Assembly (NCBI GenBank): GCA_036785705.1
Contig: JAWUZG010000014.1
Location: 806,001 to 870,000, forward strand
Direction of reading: 5' to 3'
Length of the DNA: 64,000 nt
From: Acanthornis magna
Taxonomy: Eukaryota; Chordata; Aves; Passeriformes; Acanthizidae
The notes beneath the pieces were generated by a model. The model was not told the DNA's origin. It searched no databases and saw only the letters and a program-made list of their open reading frames with translations. Both the position numbers and the translations under genes were made by a program. Below, in pieces: positions 56,873 through 64,000 of the stretch (positions within the stretch are counted from its first letter, which is position 1; each line of letters opens with the position of its first letter).

Positions 56873-57349
56873 GAATGGCCAATCCAGCTTCTTCTGCCTG
56901 TATGAGACTTTTCCATGGACGGTAACTAAAAAAGGACCAGTTATAGCCACCTCAAAGGTGTCGTGAGCATGGCATTCTGCTGCTGAGCAGCGTAAACGCC
57001 GGAGCTCTATAATTTTGCCGAGGCACACCTCAAGCACAGCAACCCATTACTGAGTAACGACGTGCTGGAGCTCTTGGAGGATTTTGCCTGCCTTGCTGTG
57101 GAATCCACGGGCACTGAGCACAGGTGAGCGCTGCTAAGCACCGCCAGTACTGGAGCTCTGAGTGCAGACACACCCACGAGGTCCCGAGCACGAGAAGCCG
57201 TTGCCAAGCGATGCCTAAAACCAGAGCTCTCGAGAGGGACCCAAATGCAGAGTCCTGAGCACGACTGGAGAGCCTGGCCAGACCCCCATGACGGAGCTCT
57301 GAGGACCCTGCTTCTGCGGCACCAAGGTGAGCAACACACTGGTCAAACA

Positions 57350-57744
57350 ATGGGACAGACTCATTCTGCCCATGACAGAGACCTCTATAAGCAACTAAAG
57401 CGCCTATGAAGCTCCACTCCAAGTAAATTACCAAAACAGGAGCTAAAAAACTCTTAGAATGGACCTTGATTAATTTCCCAAACGCTGACCACTCTGCTGT
57501 CTTTACCAAAGACTTCTGGGACATAGTCGGAAACAAGCTTTTTAATAATATCTGCCGCCGCGATCTGGCTGCAGCAGAGCTAGTGCCAGCTTGCAGAGCG
57601 CTGGTGGAGCTGTTTGCTGCAAAGCCGCCGCCCGTGACACATTCCATGCCGAGCCCCGCTTCCTTCGCGACTCCGCCTCTTGCCACCGTGAATTGGCAAC
57701 ACGGCACACCCCACACCCCCAGCCGCACCTCGCGGCTTCGGTAA
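57350..57744 (+). pseudogene. Gag matrix region, broken
   Basis: ATG at 57,350 gives MGQTHSAH, with Gly2 for myristoylation. A TGA stops it at 57,407. The matrix helix region continues in the 57,466-57,744 frame (LINFPNADHSAVFTKDFWDI). The Pro-rich part then lies in another frame. Confidence 0.7.
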
Positions 57745-59009
57745 CCGCAGTTCCGCTAAGCCCGGCCACCCCACCGTACCCCACGGCCCCTCCCACCCCC
57801 GCCATCCCGGTCCCTGCCGTCCCGGCCCCTGCCGTCTCGTTAATCCCTGCTGCCCCCGCTCATGTAGTTTTGGCCCCCAGTCCCACCAGCGTCATCGTGC
57901 CACTGCCCTTCTCCTCCGCTCCTACGAGCCCACTCACCTGCGTCACCGCGGTGCCGCCCCTCTTCCTCGCCCCCGCAGGCCCCTCCACTGCTGTCGTCAC
58001 CGCGGCCCCGCCCCTCGCCCCCACTCCCACAGGTCCAGCCGCTTCTCCCATGCTACCCGCGGGGGCGACTGCCCCCCCATCCACATGTACTGTGGCCGCC
58101 ATTATGGCAGGCTCTCCGCCGGGCCGGGCGGCAGACCCCCGGGTCCCCCCAGCTGCCGCCAGCGCAGCGCTGGTGCTCCAAGCACCCCTTGCGCACGCTA
58201 CCGCAGAAAGCCTGCCCCTCTCCCGTGGTGTTCCGGCACAATTCCCCGGCCCATGCACAGCACCGGGAAACGGACCATCCCCCCCACCCAAGCCACCCTG
58301 TGCCGGCGGACCGCCGTCTGCACCCGTGCCAGCGGGCTCTCCCACACCTGCCGCGATTCCAACGACCGCACCGCCTGCCACCGCCCGACCGCAACAGACT
58401 CCCGCCACCTGCACGTCGCTCCCCCCGCCTCCCACCACCCCGACATCAGCTCTTGCTGAAGGAAATGCTCCGCCGCCGCCGCTCTCCGTCGCAAATGCGA
58501 GCATGGCCGCGCCGTCTCTCCAGCAGCCTCCCACTTCCCAGCTAGTGTGTGGCACAGCTCCGCCGCCTCCTGTAACCCCGAACGTCCCATCGTTCCCTGC
58601 CGCGGCCACCACTCCAGCGATCGTCTCCGCAGCGCCGCCACCTCCCGCACCCTACAGCCCACCCTCCATCATGACCCGCCACACAAGCCCTGTGTCGCAT
58701 TCAACGCATGCGCAATCGCTACAACCTCCAATACAGCCGTATCACTCCGCGCCGACTCATCCAATTGCAGCAGTGCCTCTAGATCACCTGACACAGCAGC
58801 CAACAGCAGTCCCTGCACGGCCACAGCCGCCCGCCGCCCTTCCACTGCCCCTGCCGCCACAGCTCGCAGCTGATCCGAGCAGCCGCGGGACACAGCCGCA
58901 CTTCTTCGAACACCCAGCCGCGTTTTCGCCTTCCGTGCCCCTGGCACCGACTGGGACTACTTTGTACGCACCCAATCAGCCACAGCCAGGCACACAAACT
59001 GTGCAATGA
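57745..59009 (+). pseudogene. Pro/Ala-rich Gag linker, long open frame
   Basis: An uninterrupted frame (open from 57,591, stop at 59,009) is built of Pro, Ala, Thr and Ser with no predicted fold. Its place between matrix and capsid fits the proline-rich linker of Gag, but it is unusually long, over 400 codons. It is rich in CpG and GC, unlike the flanking provirus. No stop occurs across about 1.4 kb, although composition alone lowers the chance of stops. It is out of frame with matrix. Confidence 0.55.
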
Positions 59010-59087
59010 GGAGGGGGAGCCTGGAGTACAGCACCTGCTTTAACAAATACAGAAGATTCCCAAAAATGTTTTCATAATTTTCAATTA

Positions 59088-59894
59088 ATGGACTGGCATG
59101 AAGTCAGATGCCAGATTTGCAAAGAGGAAAGCTTAAACCCCTTAGCCATGCCTGTGATATTCAGCCAACAAGCCGGTGGCCCTAGGACATGGGTAGCTAT
59201 CCCAACTCAGGAGACAAAAGAGCTGCGAAAAGCAATCAAAGACAGTGGGCTTTGCTCCCCATATTTTAAGCAACTGCTGAAAAGTACCCTAGACGGACAC
59301 ACACTCACACCAAATGACTGTAAAAACCTTGCTAGTATGATTCTTACAGATTCACAATACATGTTATGGGAACTCAAATGGAAGAGACTGCTCACAGGGG
59401 TACTACCCACTTATAGACAAAGTACTGATGCAGACCTTCGTATGCTTACCTTATCTAAACTTACTGGTGACCCTCCTGACGACCAAAATGATAATCAAGT
59501 TAATTTACTCAAGACAGCGTTAGATCAACAGAAAGGGGGAGAAGCCCAGGCTACACCTCAAAGGAGGTTGAATAAAGCTTTGTATGTTTACAATTTTTTG
59601 AATAGCTCTGCAGAAGAGCCTGATCCCCCGATATACAGACATTTCTTAAACAACAAAAAAGCAAAACTGAAAGAGAACCCCCCAGTTTTGATTAAAAATT
59701 TAGAATCAGGACAAATAGGACCATTCAGTCTTGTAACCTGGGGGAAGGGGTTTGCGTGTGTTTCCACAGGTGAAGGGCTCAAGTGGATTCCAGCGAAAAA
59801 CGTGAAGCCGTATCACGCACCGAAGCCTGCCGACGCCTCCACGTCAGCCAGCAATCCCACAAGTGAAAAGCAAGGAGCAAACAACCGAACCTGA
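59088..59894 (+). pseudogene. In-frame Gag capsid-integrase C-terminus fusion
   Basis: 268 codons, open. Residues 1 to about 135 are Gag: capsid-like MPVIFSQQAGGPRTWVAIP and DCKNLASMILTDSQYMLWEL. From about residue 145 the frame is integrase C-terminal: QKGGEAQATPQRRLNKALYV, YNFLNSSAEEPDPPIYRHF, then WGKGFACVSTGEGLKWIP. A deletion removed nucleocapsid, protease, RT, RNase H and the integrase core, yet kept the frame. The tail is 30 residues rich in Ala, Ser and Pro. Confidence 0.75.
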
Positions 59895-59948
59895 ATTGGC
59901 AGAACCACCTGGAGAAAGTGATCTGCCAAAAAGCAGCTCGAGAACAGA

Positions 59949-60467
59949 ATGGAGTTTTATCATTTGCACGAATGCATGTTACTCTTATTCCTTTGTTTTA
60001 GTTTTTGTAGTGAAGCTTTACCTGTAAATCAACCAAAGACAAATGTCTGGGTTGCTTTGGCCAAGTCTGCAGGCTCCGATACCATTTGTCCATCCAACAC
60101 AAGCCCTGACAAACTTTTTTCAACCTGTTTAGTTGGAGTACCTTTTCCAGAAGGTTTTGATAATGTTACTCTTGATAAATATTTGCCATATGAATTTATC
60201 TGATCATTCTGTTTCCATTCATAAACAGCTACAAAACCTAAGGGATTTAGCTAACCAAATTACAATAGCTGACCCATCTTGGCTAGACAGTTTGGTGGAG
60301 GCTTGGACCTTTGCACCTTAGCTAAAGAAACTCTGTAAAATAGCCTTGATTATTCTAATTGTAGTAATTGTAGTTTTAGTAGCAATACCCTGTATACTTC
60401 AGTGTGTGCAAAAGCTTATGAGTAAGATAGTGTCCAGTATCTTGGTTGTTCATCAGAACAGGGGAGA
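59949..60467 (+). pseudogene. Envelope remnant, start and end only
   Basis: A frame from 59,949 gives a signal peptide and the first part of the surface subunit, ending at a TGA near 60,203. In another frame (60,133-60,321) there follows the late ectodomain of the transmembrane subunit, then a hydrophobic anchor (about 60,340-60,400). The central part, including the cleavage site, is deleted. Confidence 0.7.
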
Positions 60468-61092
60468 TGTTGGGGAGGATGAAATAGGAAAGCATTATAA
60501 ATATGACTACTTGGCAAAAGATTCTGAGAATATGGAAACTATAAGAGAAATTGAAATGAAGACGAGCTTTGAGATACCAAACCTCAGTTACTGAATAACT
60601 GGAAAACAATGGCATGGCCACTGAAGGTAATCTCCCTTTTGATTAAACAATCCCCCTTTTTCATTAAACAATCCCCTCTGCTTGCAGACAGGTCCAAGGG
60701 TCAGAGCAGACCCTACCAACTTGGCAGAGGGTCCAAAAAGCAGTTTTTAGAGTTTAAAATATAACGCCGTATGGTAATGCAATGACTCTCCTAGGCTGTA
60801 TGTAAATGTTGTAGGATTTGTAGCTTGTTCTAGATTGGTTAGTGAAAATTAGAATATTCAGCACAGAAGATGATTTATTGTATTGTAAATGGCAACCATG
60901 GAATTATTCTATTATTATTCGATCTTCTTTCTTCTCTCTCTCTCTCTCACCTCTCTGAGCTGCGTCTGGCAGATCTCAGCAGGTCTCCTACCCCCACACC
61001 CTTTCACAATAAACCTCATGCTCTAAGACCAAACTCCAGAGATCTCTTGTCTCCGTCCCAACCTTCCAAAACAAAATCCACCAAATCCTACA
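60468..61092 (+). repeat. 3' LTR
   Basis: TGTTGGGGAGGATG to CAAATCCTACA. The short purine run CAGGGGAGA precedes it. It contains a duplicated block (GATTAAACAATCCCC / CATTAAACAATCCCC) absent from the 5' LTR and lacks a few bases found there. Confidence 0.85.
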
Positions 61093-61200
61093 CCAAAAAT
61101 TTCTGAAAAATTCCCAAAATTCCCTAAAAATTCACAACATTTTCCCAAAATTCTCAGAATTCTCCCTAAAATTCCTGGAAAAAATGACACACTCCATATA
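61093..61200 (-). repeat. AAAATTCCC-type simple repeat, left of array
   Basis: Short AAAATTCCC/TGAAAAATTC units in the opposite sense to those at 63,650-64,000. More units lie at 61,415-61,495. Confidence 0.7.
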
Positions 61201-61500
61201 AGGCGTGGTGGACGTGGTTTATTGCCGTGGGGGGCGGAGCTTGATCCTGATTGGTCCGAAGGGGCGAAGCTGCTCCAGGTGGAGCCGGCCGGAAGCGCAG
61301 AGCTCTGTCAAATATGGGCAAAGGCGGCGGTGCATAGCCAAATATGGACAAAGGGGCGGTGCTTGAGCCGAATATGGGCGGGGGCAGGGCTTGACGGGGG
61401 AGGGGCAGCATTGCGGAAATTCCTGAAAATTCCCTCAAAATTCCCCAAAATTCCCCCAAATTTCTCAAATTTCCCATGGAATTCCCGCCAAAATTTGGGC
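61201..61500 (+). promoter_or_regulatory. GC-box and CArG-like cluster
   Basis: Contains GATTGGTCC (CCAAT box, reversed), several GGGGCGG boxes and three spaced AATATGG motifs, one a perfect CCAAATATGG CArG site (about 61,338). They occur as imperfect units of about 35-40 bp. Regulatory activity is only inferred. Confidence 0.35.
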
Positions 61501-63520
61501 ACAAAGGAGATGGGTGTGGCTTAAGGGAGGGGCCTGGGTAAAAGTGAAAGGGGCGTGGCTTAAGGGAATGGATTGAATTGGAGGGGCGTGGCTTAATGGA
61601 AGGGTTGTGGCTTAAGGGATTGGATTGGATTGGATTGAATGGGAAAGGCATGGCTTAAGGGATGGGCGTGGCAAAAAGTGAAAGGGCCATGGCTTAAGGG
61701 AGGGGTGTGGCTAAGGGAAGGGGCGTGGCTAAAGAGATAAGGGGCGTGGCTTAAGGGAAGGAAGTGTATTGACTAATTGGGGCGTGGCTTAATGGAATGA
61801 ATAGGTCAGGAGGAAGGGGCGTGGCCTAAGCAAAGGGGCGTGGCTGAACAGAAAGCACCAATGGAGGGGCGTGGCTTAAGTGAATGGGGGCGTGGCTTAT
61901 GGGGAAAGGCGTTGAAGGGGCGTGGCTTAAGGGAAATGATTGCATTTAATAAGGGGGCGTGGCTTAAGTGAATAAGGGATTTAGGAGAGGTGGGTTAAGG
62001 GAAAAGGGGCGTGGCTTAAGGGAATGGGCATGCCTTAATGCAAAAAGGGCGTGGCCTAAGGGGTGGGTTGTATTCAATATGATGGGCGTGGCTCAATGTG
62101 AAAGGGGCATGGCTTAAAGGAACAGTCTGTGTTTAATAACGGGCGTGGCTTAAAGGAATGGGTGGGATCTGGAGGAAGGGGCATGGCTTAAGGCAAAGGG
62201 GTGTGGCTTAAGGGAAATGGTGTTGAGAAGATTGGGGCGTGGTTTAAGGGAAGGGGTGTGGCTTCAAGTAAAAGGGCATGGCTTATTGGAAAGGCTTAAA
62301 GGAAGGGGGCGTGGCCCAATCACAGTGTTGATCAGAAGGGGCGTGGCTTAAGAAAAAGGGGTGTGGTTTGAAGGAATGGGTGGGGTGTGAGTGGGGGGTG
62401 TGGCTTCAAAAGGGGCATGGCTCAATGGAACAAGGCAGAGTCCAAAAGGGCATGGCTTACCATTGACTATAGAAGGGGGCGTGGCCTGATGAATTTGGCT
62501 TTTAAATGAAGGGGCGTGGTTTACATGGGGAGGGGGCGTGGCTTAAGGGAACGGGCATTCTTTAAGGGAAAAGGGGTGTGGCCTAAATAATCAAACCATG
62601 TTTACGGACGGGGCATGGTTTAAGCAAAAAGAGGCGTGGCTCAAGGAAGCAAACTGCTTATGGAAGGGGCGTAGTTTAAGGGAAAAGGGGCGTGGCTTAA
62701 GGCGTCATTTCAAGGAAGGGGTATGGTTAAAGGGATGGGCATGGCTTCAGGGGAAAGGGGTGGGGTTTGAATTAAGGGGTGTGGTTTAAAGCAGGGCAGA
62801 CAGTTAAGGAAAAGGGGCGTGGCTTCAATGAGATGGGGCGGGCTTTGAAGCAAAGGGGTGTGGCTTAAGGGGAAAGATTGTTGATGGGAAGGGGCGTAGC
62901 TTAATACTATATTCTATTTGAATAAAGGGGTGGAGCTAAAGGTAAAGGGGCGTGGCTTAAAGGGAGGAATTGTATCTGTGGGGAAGGGGTGTGGTTTAAA
63001 TGGAAGTGGGTGTGGTTTCCTAAAGGGGGTGTGGTTTAAAGAGAAAGGGGAGTGGTCTAATAAGAAGGCGTGGTTTAAAGGGAAAGGAGAGTAGCTTGAC
63101 AAACAGTATGACTTGAAAGGGACGTTGTTAAACAGAAAGGGCATGGCTTAAAGGGAAATGGGCGTGGTTTAATGGGAAAGGGGTGTGGCTTAAGATAGGG
63201 GCGTGGTTTAAATGGAAAAGGGCATGGCTTAAATGGAATAGGGCGTGGCTTAGCAGAGGGAGCGTGGTTTAAAGGGAAAGGGGTGTGGTTTAACAGGGAC
63301 ATGGTTTAAAGTGAAAGGGGCGTGGCTTAAGGTAAGGGGTGTGGCTTAAATGAGAATGAATGTGGTTTTAACTGAAAGGGGCGTGGTTTAACAGAAGGGG
63401 TGTGGCTTACATAAGGGGTGTGGTTTAACAAGAGGGCCACGGTTTAACAAAAGGGGTGCGGTTTAACAGAAGGGGCGTGGTCTGAAGCCAAGGGGGAGTG
63501 GCCAAGGACTGACCGAGGCA
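61501..63520 (+). repeat. GGGGCGTGGCTTAA minisatellite array
   Basis: About 2 kb of imperfect units of roughly 20-25 bp, core AAGGGGCGTGGCTTAAGGGA, with spacers of varying length. Several dozen copies are on the same strand throughout. Toward the right end many cores become GTGGTTTAA. Short frames inside it are meaningless. Confidence 0.9.
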
Positions 63521-63650
63521 GAGGGCGAAGGCTCGAGCCGCTCGGGGGCGGGGACAGTCCGGACCCAAGATGGCACCGAGCTCCGCCCCTTCCGGGAGCT
63601 GGGCGTGGTCAAGGATCAGCCTGGGGGGGAGGGGAAAGTTCCAGAAAGTT
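63521..63650 (+). promoter_or_regulatory. CpG-rich, YY1-like segment at array edge
   Basis: CpG-dense DNA with GGGGGCGGGGAC, a CCAAGATGGCACC YY1-like motif at about 63,564 and CCCCTTCCGGG. It resembles a TATA-less promoter. The ATG in the YY1-like site opens an 83-codon frame (63,570-63,821) that runs into simple repeats, so I do not call a gene. Confidence 0.3.
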
Positions 63651-64000
63651 TGGCGGGAAATTCGCAGAAATTTGGAGGAAAATTGCCGAAAACTTGGCAG
63701 AAAATTCGAGAAAAATCAGTGGAAAATCACTGAAAATTCACAAAAATGTAGCAGAAAATTCATGAGAATTCAGTGGAAAAATTCCCGAGAATTCTGCAGA
63801 AAATTCCCCAAAAATCTGTGAATAAAATGCTGAAAAATCAGTAAAAAAATTGCCAAAAATTTGGTGAAAAAATCCTGAAAATTTGGCAGAAAATTCTATG
63901 AAAAATTCCTGAAAATTCGGTGGAAAAACTGCGAAAATTCGGTAGAAAATTCCTGAAAATTTGGCAGAAAATTTGCGAAAATTCAGTGAAAAAAATCTGC
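63651..64000 (+). repeat. GAAAATTC-type minisatellite, right of array
   Basis: Units of about 18-22 bp with core GGCAGAAAATTC/GAAAATTCAG continue to the window end. Confidence 0.85.

Larger units (their letters stand above)
56238..61092 (+). mobile_element. Internally deleted provirus
   Basis: LTRs of 615 and 625 bp (56,238-56,852; 60,468-61,092), each TGTTGGGG to CCTACA, bound a short interior. It contains a primer site, matrix, a long Pro/Ala-rich region, part of capsid, integrase C-terminus, env start and env end. Protease, RT, RNase H and most of integrase and env are missing. Flanks show no obvious target duplication. The integrase and env parts are related to the provirus at 35-39.9 kb. 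Confidence 0.85.

Noticed and set aside
61501..63520. CRISPR-like or telomeric array
   Set aside because: Units vary in length and sequence with no fixed spacers, and the core is not TTAGGG. It is a minisatellite.
63570..63821. 83-codon frame starting in a CpG-rich segment
   Set aside because: After 25 codons it reads only the GAAAATTC minisatellite. The start is better explained as a YY1-like site.

Overview
The window looks like avian, most likely songbird (passerine), DNA from a fragmented major histocompatibility complex (MHC) region. Three things support this. Three copies of the signal-peptide exon of an MHC class II beta gene and two broken pieces of its beta-1 exon are present. KRAB-less C2H2 zinc-finger genes of the type greatly expanded in songbirds sit beside them. 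A CR1 LINE fragment and several bird-type endogenous retroviruses fill the spaces. Species and chromosome cannot be told from the sequence alone.

The dominant structure is a large inverted repeat. Positions 1-13,640 (left arm, cut by the window start) are mirrored at about 39,895-53,354 (right arm), with a 26-kb spacer. Each arm carries, from outside in: an ERVL-like LTR; a diverged regulatory module; a zinc-finger fragment with its 3' UTR and a CpG-rich 5' region; an MHC class IIB-type upstream module; a 5.8-kb gammaretrovirus-like provirus; a second copy of the upstream module; and MHC class IIB exon 1. A second, smaller inverted repeat inside the spacer (25.8-27.4 kb with 33.5-34.8 kb) surrounds zinc-finger gene 2.

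The spacer holds two zinc-finger genes that may still be coding: gene 1 on + (13,717-14,959) and gene 2 on - (29,648-30,806). Both have a short upstream exon, an intron of about 180 bp and an exon with eight fingers. Each lies downstream, on the same strand, of an MHC class IIB exon 1 and converges with an antisense MHC class IIB exon-2 fragment. Gene 1 (11.4-15.5 kb) and gene 2 (28.5-33.3 kb) are therefore inverted copies of one composite unit. In gene 1 a deletion of about 450 bp fused the finger array to antisense MHC sequence. A third copy of the unit, at 39.9-42.1 kb, has lost its zinc-finger exons at a retroviral LTR.

The spacer and right flank also contain a deleted provirus with broken pol and env (35.1-39.9 kb), a gag-bearing 5' retroviral end (15.6-17 kb), a separate LTR (21.7-22.0 kb) and an internally deleted provirus with recognisable LTRs (56.2-61.1 kb). 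That last provirus keeps a 472-codon Pro/Ala-rich frame and an in-frame Gag-integrase fusion. Minisatellites include a 38-bp array, a TGACATCA-rich array, and a 2-kb array of GGGGCGTGGCTTAA-type units near the right end. Roughly 17.3-21.2 kb is AT-rich with no recognisable gene.
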